DNA of 33,954 bases from an uncultured Bacilli bacterium (GTDB lineage: Bacteria > Bacillota_I > Bacilli_A > RF39 > UBA660), in NCBI GenBank assembly GCA_934098345.1, contig CAKONX010000004.1:1-33954 (forward strand), written 5' to 3'. This document shows positions 1 through 8,055 of the stretch, piece by piece (the stretch's first letter is position 1; every line of letters begins with the position of its first letter). The translations under genes were made by a program, and so were the position numbers. The notes beneath the pieces are model-generated. The model was not told where the DNA came from, made no database searches, and worked only from the letters and a program-made list of their open reading frames with translations.

Positions 1-2
1 TG

Positions 3-959
3 GTTAACATTGGTAAAATTATTTTGTATTTTATTCTTATATATTTACTTAAAAATAATTATATTAAATTAGCAACTTTTATACTTATGATTTCTTATTA
101 TGAAAAAACAAGAGAATCAATAGACACTATTATTTCTTTTAATATATCACTTATAGATGAATCAGTTTCTTTTTATCGCGTTAATGATATTATTGAACAT
201 AATAATGGAGATTACTTAGATGGAGAATACAAAACTAGTAATATTGATGGTGTTGTTGAATTTAAAAAAGTATCATTTAAATATGATGATAAACTTGTTT
301 TAAAAAATGTATCTTTTAAAATTGAAAAAAATACGATAACTACTTTTGTTGGTGAATATGGTGTTGGAAAAAGTACTATCTTTAACTTACTTTTAAGATT
401 ATATAAAATAGATGAAGGAAAAATATTTGTTGATGGTATAGATATTTATGAATATTCTAAAGATAAATATAATTCACTTATAAGTGTGGTTAATCAAAAA
501 ACATTTGTTTTTAATTTTAGTATTAAAGACAATTTATCTTTAATTGACTCTAATAAAGAAAGACAGATCGAAGTGTGTAAAAAAGTAGGTATTCATAATT
601 ACATAATGTCTTTAAAAAATGGATATAATACAATATTAAAAGAAGATGCAGCTAATTTAAGTGGTGGACAAAAACAGCTATTATCTCTTGCAAGAGTATT
701 ACTTTTAAATCCCAAAATAATTTTATTTGATGAAGTTACTTCTTCACTTGATCCTAAAACAACTCATAAAATATATGATGTTATTAATGAACTAAAAAAA
801 GATCATACGATTTTAGTTATAACACATAATAAAGAAGTTATGAAAATGTCTGATAATTTAATTGTAATAAATAAGGGAAGAATTATTACATCTGGTAAAC
901 ATGAAGATTTAATTAAAAATGATGACACATATAAAAGATTAATTGACATTGACATATAA
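3..959 (+). CDS. ABC exporter, C-terminal part with full ATPase domain (5' end outside window)
   Basis: The frame is open to the left edge, so this is the 3' part of a larger gene. The TTG at 24 is an internal codon, not a start. The first ~60 residues resemble the end of an ABC exporter membrane domain and its linker. The ATP-binding domain is complete. Counting from the TTG: Walker A GEYGVGKST (110-118), Q-loop Gln158, signature LSGGQ (212-216), Walker B IILFDE (232-237), H-loop His268. The family (MsbA/LmrA-like half-transporters) pumps lipids, drugs or peptides out of the cell as a dimer. The substrate cannot be told from this fragment. An N-terminal peptidase domain, as in bacteriocin exporters, cannot be excluded because that end is missing. 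No clear terminator follows. Confidence 0.9.
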   Translation, partial: VNIGKIILYFILIYLLKNNYIKLATFILMISYYEKTRESIDTIISFNISLIDESVSFYRVNDIIEHNNGDYLDGEYKTSNIDGVVEFKKVSFKYDDKLVLKNVSFKIEKNTITTFVGEYGVGKSTIFNLLLRLYKIDEGKIFVDGIDIYEYSKDKYNSLISVVNQKTFVFNFSIKDNLSLIDSNKERQIEVCKKVGIHNYIMSLKNGYNTILKEDAANLSGGQKQLLSLARVLLLNPKIILFDEVTSSLDPKTTHKIYDVINELKKDHTILVITHNKEVMKMSDNLIVINKGRIITSGKHEDLIKNDDTYKRLIDIDI

Positions 960-1018
960 AATCATGTTTTCTTTACACTATTATTTACAAAATGTCCCCA
1001 CAAGTAAAATATTTGGGT

Positions 1019-1024
1019 TATAAT
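1019..1024 (+). promoter_or_regulatory. Putative -10 box of ftsK
   Basis: A perfect TATAAT lies 6 bases before the Shine-Dalgarno AGGGTGA (1031-1037), giving a predicted leader of about 14 nt. No good -35 is seen at 17 bp. The same spacing recurs at other genes here, which is the main support. Confidence 0.45.
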
Positions 1025-1044
1025 TATATTAGGGTGAATCATAT

Positions 1045-3276
1045 ATGCCAAAACGTAAAAGAAAAAAGAATGCAAATACAAACAATACTAAATTTTCTGT
1101 TGAGATAACAGGTTTAATATTAATTTTAATTGGAGTAATTGGTCTAGGCGTTTTTGGACCAGTTGGTAATATTATTAAAGATTTTGCAATATTCTTATTT
1201 GGGTCTTATTATAACATTTTAATAATTCTAGTATTACTTCTAGGAATGTATATGTTATTTAAAAGAAAATTACCTAAGTTTTTTACATCTAGACTGGTTG
1301 GATTTTATTTAATTTTATTATCGGGTTTAACACTTGCACATATGAACTATGTTGAAGGTGGAACTAAAATAGGCGATGTATTAAATAACTCTATGGAGGT
1401 TTTCTTATCAGTTATTAATCAAGGTTTTGTTGGATTAAGTCAAACTGGAGGAGGAATAATTGGATTATTTATATCTTGGGGACTTATATCCTTGCTTGAT
1501 AAAGTAGGGACTTACATAATTATTTCAGTGATAATTGCATTTGGTCTGATTTTATTATTTAATATTTCATTTTCTGATTTAATAGATAAAATAGGTGCTT
1601 TCTTTGAAAAACGAAAAGAAAAATCTAAAGAAAAGAAAATTAAAAAGATTAATCAAAAAATGGATGAAGAAGATAATGATGATGAAGAAGATGATAAAGT
1701 TGTCATTCGTTCCGCTGAAGAATTAAAGAAATATAAAACTGGAAATGAAGAAATAAAAGAAGAAGTGAAAACTCCTGTTCAAGAAATTCCGCTTATAAGT
1801 GTTAATTCTAATTATCGTTTACCAAGACTTGATGAAGTATTAGATCCATTAAAGAAAAATAAACGTTCCAACAGTGATGAGTTTATAAAACAAACAAGTA
1901 TAGCATTACAAAATGTACTTGCAGATTTTGGTATAACTGGTAAAGTTGTTGCTGTTCATGAAGGCCCAACGGTAACTCAATTTGAAGTAGCTGTAAAAAA
2001 TGGTACAAAAGTAAGTAAAATAACTGGGCTTTCTAAAGAAATTGCTTTATCACTTGCTGCAAGAGACGTTCGTATTGAAGCTCCTATTCCAGGTAAAACA
2101 ACAGTAGGTGTAGAAATACCTAATAAAGTAACTGTTGGAGTACAAGTAAGAGAAATAATTCAAGAAAAACAAAAAGAAATGATGTCAATGAAACTTCCTG
2201 TTTCTTTAGGAAAAGACATTAATGGAAATAATTGTATAGCTGATCTTGCTAAAACACCGCATTTACTAGTTGCTGGTTCTACTGGATCAGGTAAATCAGT
2301 TTGTATAAATTCATTTATCAATAGTTTACTTATTACAAAAAGACCTGATGAAGTAAAACTTGTATTAGTTGATCCTAAAAAAGTTGAGCTTTCAAACTAT
2401 AATGGTGTGCCTCATTTATTATGTCCAGTTGTAACAGATCCTAAAAAAGCTAGTATTGCTTTACAAAATATTGTTAAAGAAATGGAAAAACGTTATGACA
2501 TGTTTGCCGACGAAAAAGTAAAAAATATTGTTGGCTATAACGAAAAAATGAGTACGTTAATGAAAAAAAATCCAGAAGATAAGACACTGCATTTAATGAG
2601 TTACATTGTTGTTATTATTGATGAACTTGCTGATTTGATGTTAGTTGCTTCAAAAGAAGTAGAAGATTCAATTATGAGAATAACTCAAATGGCAAGAGCT
2701 GCTGGTATTCACTTAATTGTTGCAACGCAAAGGCCATCTACGGATGTTATTACTGGTGTTGTTAAAGCAAACATTCCATCACGTATAGCATTTGCTGTAG
2801 CTTCTCAAATAGATTCTCGTACTATTCTTGATATGGGTGGTGCTGAGAAACTACTTGGAAAAGGTGATATGTTGTATAAACCAATGGGTGAAAATACTCC
2901 TCTTAGAATTCAAGGTAATTTCATAAGTGATGAGGAAATTGAAAGAGTAATTGCTTATACTTCAAAAGAACAAGTTGCATCTTATGATGAATCTATTACT
3001 CAGATGAATCAAAATCAAGAATCAATATCAACTGCTGGAGTAGGTGGAAGAGATACTTCTGAAGATGATCCTCTATATAATGAAATTGTTGATTTTGCAA
3101 TTGAAACTGGAAAAGTTTCCGCATCATTATTACAACGAAGATTTAGACTTGGATATAATCGTGCAGCTAGAATTGTAGATTTACTTGAAGAACGTGGAGT
3201 AATTGGCCCTCAAAATGGTTCAAAACCAAGAGAAGTCTTAATTAAGATGGATAAACAAGAAAATGTGGAAGAATAA
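1045..3276 (+). CDS. ftsK: DNA translocase FtsK/SpoIIIE
   Basis: ATP-driven double-stranded DNA pump that clears chromosomes from the closing septum (and, as SpoIIIE, fills the forespore). At 743 aa it has the length of the Bacillus SpoIIIE/SftA class. Residues 20-175 hold about four membrane segments. Residues 190-250 form a charged linker rich in Lys, Glu and Asp. The motor follows: alpha domain about 280-390, Walker A GSTGSGKSV (411-419), Walker B IVVIIDELAD (521-530). The C-terminal gamma winged-helix domain (about 675-738), which reads the polar KOPS/SRS sequences, is intact. The start ATG has AGGGTGA 7 bases upstream. It is transcribed alone and ends in a hairpin terminator that contains its stop codon. 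Whether it serves division, sporulation or both cannot be decided; the sigK gene in the window makes SpoIIIE duty plausible. Confidence 0.96.
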   Translation: MPKRKRKKNANTNNTKFSVEITGLILILIGVIGLGVFGPVGNIIKDFAIFLFGSYYNILIILVLLLGMYMLFKRKLPKFFTSRLVGFYLILLSGLTLAHMNYVEGGTKIGDVLNNSMEVFLSVINQGFVGLSQTGGGIIGLFISWGLISLLDKVGTYIIISVIIAFGLILLFNISFSDLIDKIGAFFEKRKEKSKEKKIKKINQKMDEEDNDDEEDDKVVIRSAEELKKYKTGNEEIKEEVKTPVQEIPLISVNSNYRLPRLDEVLDPLKKNKRSNSDEFIKQTSIALQNVLADFGITGKVVAVHEGPTVTQFEVAVKNGTKVSKITGLSKEIALSLAARDVRIEAPIPGKTTVGVEIPNKVTVGVQVREIIQEKQKEMMSMKLPVSLGKDINGNNCIADLAKTPHLLVAGSTGSGKSVCINSFINSLLITKRPDEVKLVLVDPKKVELSNYNGVPHLLCPVVTDPKKASIALQNIVKEMEKRYDMFADEKVKNIVGYNEKMSTLMKKNPEDKTLHLMSYIVVIIDELADLMLVASKEVEDSIMRITQMARAAGIHLIVATQRPSTDVITGVVKANIPSRIAFAVASQIDSRTILDMGGAEKLLGKGDMLYKPMGENTPLRIQGNFISDEEIERVIAYTSKEQVASYDESITQMNQNQESISTAGVGGRDTSEDDPLYNEIVDFAIETGKVSASLLQRRFRLGYNRAARIVDLLEERGVIGPQNGSKPREVLIKMDKQENVEE

Positions 3277-3290
3277 TTCTTCCTTTTTTT
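3267..3290 (+). terminator. Intrinsic terminator of ftsK, stop codon in loop
   Basis: GGAAGAA-TAA-TTCTTCC (7-bp stem) followed by seven T. The three loop bases are exactly the ftsK stop codon (3274-3276). Confidence 0.88.
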
Positions 3291-3329
3291 ATGAATTAGT
3301 GTTAATATAATCCCTCAAGGAATGATTAT

Positions 3330-4349
3330 ATGGATATTAAATATCTTTTTTGTAATAATGACATCTTTATCGTTAGAAGTTCATTTGATGAATATATGAA
3401 TAAATTTCCAAGCATTGAACTATACTTGGAATATTATTGGGAACTTTTAAAATATATAAAAGATAATGTAGAATGCTCTCATTTATTTGCGTATATAGTG
3501 GATTATTTGTTTCATGATTCATATCAAAATGTTTATGTTAATATATGTGAAATGATAAGATACACCAATATTCGTCATACTACCGAGATTATACCTAGGA
3601 AAAATTTAGAATTTTATAAATGGATACTAGGAATAGATAATTGGTCTTCTGATAAATTATTGGATTTTTTTGAGTTTTACAAAGATAAAAAAATATATAT
3701 GACGTTTTATGAGGATTTAAGCTTTTTAAGAGACCATTGTCATGAAAATATTTTAAATGACTTAACAGACCTAACACTTCTAGAACCCACTTATGAATCA
3801 GAAGGAATACCAATATATGATCTTAGAGGTAGCAGTTATAAATTATTAATAAGAAGCAGTGAAAAATTTATTGAAACCACAGAATTTAATAAATCATGGT
3901 TTTCTATAGTTACTAGTTCTCATAACAATTCATATGGAAGAGAATATGGTCCTATTTCATATGACTATGGCTTTTTGTGTGCAGATAAGAATAAAATCCT
4001 TCATGTTTCTGAATGTGATTTGTTAAGTAGACATTCAAAAAAACACGACTGTGGTACGTTTGCTCCAAATAGATTATTAGATTTATATTCTATTACTGAA
4101 TATAATTCGTCTTGGTCAGAAATTCAAATTTTAAATTCCAAAAAAGAAAACAGTTATTTTTCATTAAAACCTGATTTTATTATTTCATATGGCTATCCAA
4201 TAAAATCTTCAATTTTAGTAGAAGCTAAGAGACTTGGTATACCTATTACAATATTAAATAAGAAATCTTTAGATGCGATGAATGGTGATTGGTTGACAAA
4301 TAAAAAATATAATTCATATTATGATAAATCTTTACATTTACCTTTTTAG
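3330..4349 (+). CDS. Unknown protein, possibly ADP-ribosyltransferase-like
   Basis: 339 aa, soluble, no signal peptide, rich in Tyr, Asp and Ser. I do not recognise a named family. The order of short conserved-looking pieces in the C-terminal half resembles the R-S-E layout of ADP-ribosyltransferases: LLIRSSE (Arg175), SIVTSS (Ser196/197), and WSEIQI (Glu264). These are followed by a KPDFIISYG strand (280-288) and an AKRLGIPITIL segment (299-309). This last pattern, 'KPDxII...AKxxxIPI', occurs in many uncharacterised proteins of gut Firmicutes, as far as I recall. The ART reading is inference and could be wrong. The start ATG has AAGGA 8 bases upstream, and a TATAAT (3306-3311) sits just before that. 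The gene appears to be monocistronic, between the ftsK terminator and the 4371 promoter. Confidence 0.75.
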   Translation: MDIKYLFCNNDIFIVRSSFDEYMNKFPSIELYLEYYWELLKYIKDNVECSHLFAYIVDYLFHDSYQNVYVNICEMIRYTNIRHTTEIIPRKNLEFYKWILGIDNWSSDKLLDFFEFYKDKKIYMTFYEDLSFLRDHCHENILNDLTDLTLLEPTYESEGIPIYDLRGSSYKLLIRSSEKFIETTEFNKSWFSIVTSSHNNSYGREYGPISYDYGFLCADKNKILHVSECDLLSRHSKKHDCGTFAPNRLLDLYSITEYNSSWSEIQILNSKKENSYFSLKPDFIISYGYPIKSSILVEAKRLGIPITILNKKSLDAMNGDWLTNKKYNSYYDKSLHLPF

Positions 4350-4370
4350 TAATACCTTAAGAAGCAAAAT

Positions 4371-4400
4371 TTGACAAAAGTGTTAACTTTGTGTTAAGAT
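4371..4400 (+). promoter_or_regulatory. Sigma-A promoter P1 of the 4476 gene
   Basis: TTGACA (4371-4376), 18-bp spacer, TAAGAT (4395-4400) preceded by TGT, an extended -10. Predicted leader about 68 nt, the longest in the window. Confidence 0.75.
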
Positions 4401-4432
4401 AGGTCTCACATATCGAAATAGAGCCTTGTATT

Positions 4433-4441
4433 TGGTATAAT
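4433..4441 (+). promoter_or_regulatory. Second, extended -10 promoter P2 of the 4476 gene
   Basis: TGGTATAAT is a perfect extended -10 without a recognisable -35. It lies between the arms of an inverted repeat, ACATATC (4409-4415) and GATATGT (4443-4449), which could be an operator or a leader hairpin. Confidence 0.5.
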
Positions 4442-4475
4442 TGATATGTAATGTAGAATAAGGGGGATTATTAAT

Positions 4476-4895
4476 ATGAAAGGATTTATTCTCGATTACA
4501 TAAATGAAAATGAATTTAGAAAGCTAGAAAGAGCATTAAAAAAATATAATATGCTGGCTTTTAAAAAACTAAATTTTGAATATTATCCATCACTACGTAA
4601 AGGTGAGTTTTTAGGTGAATTAATGTCGACTGATACAAAAAAAGGAACTGAAACATATGAGTTAAAGTTACCAAGTGATCACCTTTTTACTCAAGTTCAT
4701 GGTGAAGTAAAACTTAGATATATTGTTTATAAAGATCAAGATATTGTTATGTTAGAAACAATAGAACCTACAGATATTTTACTAGAAGGACATGTTGCGG
4801 AACTTTCAACTTATAAAGGCGTAATGATTTCAAAAGCTAATGCTGATAAAGATAAGTTTATGGTAAATTTATTTTCAGCAATGGATCATAAATAA
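4476..4895 (+). CDS. Conserved-looking hypothetical protein, 139 aa
   Basis: Soluble, mixed alpha/beta composition, no signal peptide or membrane segment. The N-terminal ~30 residues look helical and charged. The remainder has alternating strand-like segments (LRYIVYKDQDIVMLETIEP). I do not recognise a family. It is driven by a strong TTGACA promoter and possibly a second extended -10. It has a good SD (AAGGGGG) and its own terminator, so it is probably well expressed as a single-gene unit. The double promoter with an inverted repeat suggests regulation, but no ligand or regulator can be named. Confidence 0.8.
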   Translation: MKGFILDYINENEFRKLERALKKYNMLAFKKLNFEYYPSLRKGEFLGELMSTDTKKGTETYELKLPSDHLFTQVHGEVKLRYIVYKDQDIVMLETIEPTDILLEGHVAELSTYKGVMISKANADKDKFMVNLFSAMDHK

Positions 4896-4916
4896 TCTCT
4901 TAGGAGATTTTTTTTT
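4894..4916 (+). terminator. Terminator of the 4476 gene, fused to the next -35 box
   Basis: AATCTC-TTAG-GAGATT followed by a T-tract. The stop codon TAA (4893-4895) overlaps the left arm, and the last two T of the tract are the first two bases of the next TTGACA (4915-4920). Confidence 0.85.
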
Positions 4917-4943
4917 GACAAATTTTAAATATTAGTTTATTAT
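4915..4943 (+). promoter_or_regulatory. Sigma-A promoter of the 4968 gene
   Basis: TTGACA (4915-4920), 17 bp, TATTAT (4938-4943). Predicted start about 4950, leader about 18 nt with SD GAAGGGG. Confidence 0.8.
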
Positions 4944-4967
4944 ATACAGCCATAAAGAAGGGGTATT

Positions 4968-5165
4968 ATGGTTGGTGTATATAAAAAGAGAGAAAAAATC
5001 AAATACAAAAATCAATTATTTCAAATAATTGAAAGAAAAGATAAAAAACTAGGATTTTTAAAAATAGTTGTAGATGGAGAAAAAACAGAATATGAATATC
5101 CAACTGCTTATGAGTTTTTACATTTAAGTAGTTTTATGAATAAAAAAAATAGAATAAAATTCTAA
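4968..5165 (+). CDS. Small basic hypothetical protein, 65 aa
   Basis: Very Lys-rich (predicted strongly basic), with a beta-strand pattern in the middle (FLKIVVDGEK then TEYEYP). The family is unknown to me. It has a consensus TTGACA/TATTAT promoter and a good SD, and the codon use matches its neighbours, so it is very likely a real gene. The charge and size would allow a nucleic-acid- or ribosome-binding role, but nothing in the sequence proves it. No hairpin with a T-tract follows; the 225 bases up to the tRNAs are AT-rich and carry no other gene I can support. Confidence 0.75.
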   Translation: MVGVYKKREKIKYKNQLFQIIERKDKKLGFLKIVVDGEKTEYEYPTAYEFLHLSSFMNKKNRIKF

Positions 5166-5331
5166 TTTTCTTTAATTGTTTGAAAATATTCTTTAATAAT
5201 TTATCATTCTTTCTTGAGTTTGCTATTGTAAATTAAGTTTTATATATAATTTGTCGAAAAAAATTTATATTGTTAAAAAAATGGTGGGCAACGATTTTTT
5301 ATAAAAAAATAATTTTTAATAAAAAAAAGAC

Positions 5332-5360
5332 TTGCAACCGCTGACTGGTTATGATATATT
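5332..5360 (+). promoter_or_regulatory. Stable-RNA promoter with A-tract UP-like element
   Basis: TTGCAA (5332-5337), 17 bp, TATATT (5355-5360) preceded by TGA, an extended -10. The ~35 bases upstream (5294-5329) are almost pure A/T with long A-runs, as in UP elements of rRNA/tRNA promoters. The start is about 23 nt before the first tRNA. Confidence 0.8.
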
Positions 5361-5390
5361 TAATTAGTAGTACGTTGGTGACTAAGTTTT

Positions 5391-5467
5391 GGATCTTTAG
5401 CTCAGTTGGTTAGAGCTACCGGCTCATAACCGGTCGGTCGTAGGTTCGAGTCCTACAAGATCCACCA
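5391..5467 (+). tRNA. tRNA with CAT anticodon, probably tRNA-Ile2 (lysidine) rather than Met
   Basis: A full cloverleaf of 77 nt including encoded CCA. The acceptor GGATCTT pairs with AAGATCC, and the anticodon stem ACCGG/CCGGT encloses the loop CTCATAA with anticodon CAT at 5425-5427. It lacks the initiator features (mismatched 1-72 pair, GGG/CCC anticodon stem). The body (start GGAxCTTTAGCTCAG, GGTCGTAGG before the T-loop) resembles, from memory, the Bacillus/Staphylococcus tRNA whose C34 is turned into lysidine by TilS to read AUA. Elongator Met remains possible. It is co-transcribed with the tRNA-Leu 8 bases downstream. Confidence 0.95.
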
Positions 5468-5475
5468 TTTTTTTT

Positions 5476-5560
5476 GCAGGTATGGCGGAATTGGCAGACG
5501 CGCTAGACTTAGGATCTAGTGGAGTGATTCGTGCAGGTTCAAGTCCTGTTACCTGCACCA
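5476..5560 (+). tRNA. tRNA-Leu (TAG)
   Basis: Class II tRNA of 85 nt with encoded CCA. The acceptor GCAGGTA pairs with TACCTGC. Anticodon stem CTAGA/TCTAG has the loop CTTAGGA, anticodon TAG (5510-5512), reading CUA/CUG. It has a long variable arm and the T-loop GGTTCAAGTCC. It is separated from the preceding tRNA by eight T only. Confidence 0.97.
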
Positions 5561-5597
5561 CAATTAAAATTTGTTCGAACGAATCGGACTTAAATAT

Positions 5598-5626
5598 AAT
5601 CAATCAGAAACGATTGATTTTTTTTT
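5598..5626 (+). terminator. Terminator of the tRNA operon
   Basis: AATCAATC-AGAAAC-GATTGATT, an 8-bp stem followed by a run of T, 38 bases after the tRNA-Leu. Confidence 0.85.
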
Positions 5627-5651
5627 AGCTAATTGTGAAATTTATTTCTAC

Positions 5652-5678
5652 TTTACAAAACGATAAAAAAGATATAAT
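5652..5678 (+). promoter_or_regulatory. Promoter of the transglutaminase-like gene
   Basis: TTTACA (5652-5657) and TATAAT (5673-5678) with a short 15-bp spacer. TAATAT (5675-5680) would give 17 bp. SD TAAGGAGA lies at 5693-5700. Confidence 0.5.
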
Positions 5679-5704
5679 ATATGCTTTACATTTAAGGAGA
5701 AATT

Positions 5705-7189
5705 ATGAAAAAATTAATAATTAATAAAGAAGATGCAATGTTTTCAATTGACGTAATTGCTACTGATGAAAATGATTATAATATTATACTTAATATTACT
5801 GATGAAATAGATTTAAAAAGAAAATTAACAGATCAAAAAAAATTTAAGACTGAATTACGTAAAAGTATAAAGGAAAATATTGAATTTGAATATTTAAGTG
5901 AAGAAATATTAAAAAAAATAGAAAATGAATTGCTTTCTAACTTTAAAAATATTTTAAATGTTTTTGACTATATTGATTTAACATCTTCAGAATTTGATTT
6001 CCCTCTGTTATTAAAAATTTATCCAGATTTAAGCAAATGCAAGCTTATAGTTTTAAGCGATATTGAAACATTTGATGAAAAATTTAAAGAAACAATTGAT
6101 TATTTTAATAAAATATCACCCAATTGTTATTTCTTGATTAATGGAAACCATGAACCTATTAAATCAAAAGAACTAAAAAAGACAATAGAAATTATAAATG
6201 GTTACGCCGATTATATAAAATCATTAAATCTTTCTCCATTAGAACAAGTTATGTTTGCTTATGATATTGTAAGAGAAAGAACTTATACTGAGGAAAAAGA
6301 AAATGAATCATACTTTTCATCTAGAGATTTAACTGATGTTCTTTTGGGAACTAATATAGTATGTGTTGGATATTCAAATTTACTAAAAACCATTCTTCTG
6401 CAATTAGGAATAAGATGTAGAAATGTTGCCTGTATCAGAAAAGATGATGAACATAAGGGTCACTTAAGGAACATGATTTATTTAAATGATGAAAAATACA
6501 ATGTTGAAGGAGTATACTTTTTAGATGCTACATGGGATTCAAAAAAATCAGGAGAAGATAAATTATATCCTTACAGGTATAAATATTTCCTAAAAACTTT
6601 TGAAGAAATGTTAGATGAAGATAAAAACCTCTATTTCTATGATAGGTTATCAATAGATGTTAATAAATTATCACAAATGAAAGCTTCTGAGTTAGACTAT
6701 TCTGATGAAGAAGATAAAGAAATAATTGATACTATTGGTACATTATCTAATTTAGTATATACTGAAACTACAAGGTTACTATTATATTTAAAAATAAATC
6801 CAAGTTATAGAAATTCTATACCAATAAGTGAAAATGAAGTAGAAGAAATTACTAAATATTTAGTTTCCTTATTTAATAAAAAAATATCAGCCGAAACTTT
6901 TATTAGTCTTTATATGTCAGTTAAGTCACTTGAATATTATATAAATCCAACAAAAACAACCTTAGATATCAATTATTTATATAGAACATTTCTTTATTCA
7001 AAATGGATTTTTAATGAGTTTATTAAAAAATCAAAGCAAAAATTGTTATGTGATATTTTTGGAAAAGAAGTAGAACAACAAGATGTTTTTAAGGAATATA
7101 TCATTCATGAAAAAATTGAACGAGATATTTCACGAGTTAAACTTACTAAAACTTTAAAAAACGTAATAAATACCAAAACTATGACCTAA
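5705..7189 (+). CDS. Transglutaminase-like cysteine-protease-fold protein
   Basis: 494 aa, no signal peptide or membrane segment, so probably cytoplasmic. The middle (about 175-300) carries a transglutaminase-like core. The catalytic Cys lies in NIVCVGYSN (Cys220) at the start of a helix, the His in GHLRNMIYL (His253), and the Asp in FLDATWDS (Asp274), in the family's usual order and spacing. Members act as peptidases, transglutaminases or deamidases. The flanking N-terminal (1-170) and C-terminal (300-494) regions are unlike anything I recognise. The gene stands alone between a promoter and a gap without a clean terminator. Substrate and role are unknown. Confidence is high for the gene and moderate for the fold. 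Confidence 0.8.
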   Translation: MKKLIINKEDAMFSIDVIATDENDYNIILNITDEIDLKRKLTDQKKFKTELRKSIKENIEFEYLSEEILKKIENELLSNFKNILNVFDYIDLTSSEFDFPLLLKIYPDLSKCKLIVLSDIETFDEKFKETIDYFNKISPNCYFLINGNHEPIKSKELKKTIEIINGYADYIKSLNLSPLEQVMFAYDIVRERTYTEEKENESYFSSRDLTDVLLGTNIVCVGYSNLLKTILLQLGIRCRNVACIRKDDEHKGHLRNMIYLNDEKYNVEGVYFLDATWDSKKSGEDKLYPYRYKYFLKTFEEMLDEDKNLYFYDRLSIDVNKLSQMKASELDYSDEEDKEIIDTIGTLSNLVYTETTRLLLYLKINPSYRNSIPISENEVEEITKYLVSLFNKKISAETFISLYMSVKSLEYYINPTKTTLDINYLYRTFLYSKWIFNEFIKKSKQKLLCDIFGKEVEQQDVFKEYIIHEKIERDISRVKLTKTLKNVINTKTMT

Positions 7190-7236
7190 GCACAATTAAT
7201 ATTCTTCTATATACATAAAATATATTAGAAAGCATC

Positions 7237-7265
7237 TTGTTTTTTCTATTATAAACTGATATATT
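7237..7265 (+). promoter_or_regulatory. Promoter of the 7295 gene
   Basis: TTGTTT (7237-7242), 17 bp, TATATT (7260-7265). Predicted leader about 23 nt. Confidence 0.6.
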
Positions 7266-7294
7266 TTAATTGTAAGATAGTGGAGGTGGTAGTA

Positions 7295-8020
7295 TTGGTC
7301 CATTTAACTTACGTTGAAAATCCATTTGAAAGAAATACATTTGAAGCATTGTCAAATTTTGCTTATGAAAAGAGTTTTTATGACTGCGTTAATAGAAAAT
7401 TTCTTGATGAATCATTTCAAAACTTAGAGTATACATTTCATATGTATATGTTGACAGGGGATAATAATGAGTGGATTGGTTATGTTTTGTTTTCTAATGA
7501 AATGTTAGTAAAAGGATCAAGATATTTCTCTTACAAATTTATTATAAATTTATTAGAAAGTATTAACAAAATTTATAATTCTGACGAGATACTTCAAATG
7601 ATTCAAGAATTAGAACAAAACAAAGATTGTGCTATAATTTTTGAAGTTATTGAAAATATATTTGATAAACTTGAAAATATAATGGATAAATCATCTGTAG
7701 ACAGCTTTAGAAATCGTTTTCACAATAATTTTGATTTATATCTTAAAGAACAATGTGAATTTTATAATTTAGATGTAGTGATATCATTACCTCTAAATGA
7801 GAGAACTGAAATGCGAATGGAAAATAATGATTTAAGTAATATAAATATTTTAGTAGAGCAAAAATATTATGGCTTTATAAGAGAAACTCTTAAACTTGTT
7901 GAAGATTTAATAAATCGTGATTATATTGGAAAACAAATATTTCTAAGAAAAGATAGTGAAATAGTATTCATGATAAACTCAAGCACAATTTTGAATAAGA
8001 AATTAATAAATGTTTTATAA
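7295..8020 (+). CDS. Hypothetical protein, 241 aa
   Basis: The start is TTG at 7295, because a strong SD (GGAGGTGG, 7282-7289) lies at the right distance. The in-frame GTG at 7280 would sit inside that SD. The protein is soluble, acidic and rich in Asn, Glu, Phe and Tyr, with long helical stretches in the middle (about 80-150). No motif I recognise. It is monocistronic with its own promoter and a terminator that contains its stop codon. Function unknown. Confidence 0.75.
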   Translation: MVHLTYVENPFERNTFEALSNFAYEKSFYDCVNRKFLDESFQNLEYTFHMYMLTGDNNEWIGYVLFSNEMLVKGSRYFSYKFIINLLESINKIYNSDEILQMIQELEQNKDCAIIFEVIENIFDKLENIMDKSSVDSFRNRFHNNFDLYLKEQCEFYNLDVVISLPLNERTEMRMENNDLSNINILVEQKYYGFIRETLKLVEDLINRDYIGKQIFLRKDSEIVFMINSSTILNKKLINVL

Positions 8021-8034
8021 CATTTATTTTTTTT
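8005..8034 (+). terminator. Terminator of the 7295 gene, stop codon inside hairpin
   Basis: A 10-bp stem AATAAATGTT/AACATTTATT with loop TTAT, followed by six T. The stop TAA (8018-8020) straddles loop and right arm, so the last codons are part of the stem. Confidence 0.85.
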
Positions 8035-8055
8035 GAAATAAAATACGAACATATG

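Noticed and set aside
5166..5331. Small RNA or riboswitch before the tRNAs
   Set aside because: There is a TATAAT at 5245 but no properly spaced -35, no strong hairpin and no terminator. The AT-rich part near 5300 is better explained as an UP-type element.
7189..7245. Terminator after the transglutaminase-like gene
   Set aside because: A bulged stem exists at about 7205-7231, but the T-run begins several bases later, so it does not fit an intrinsic terminator.
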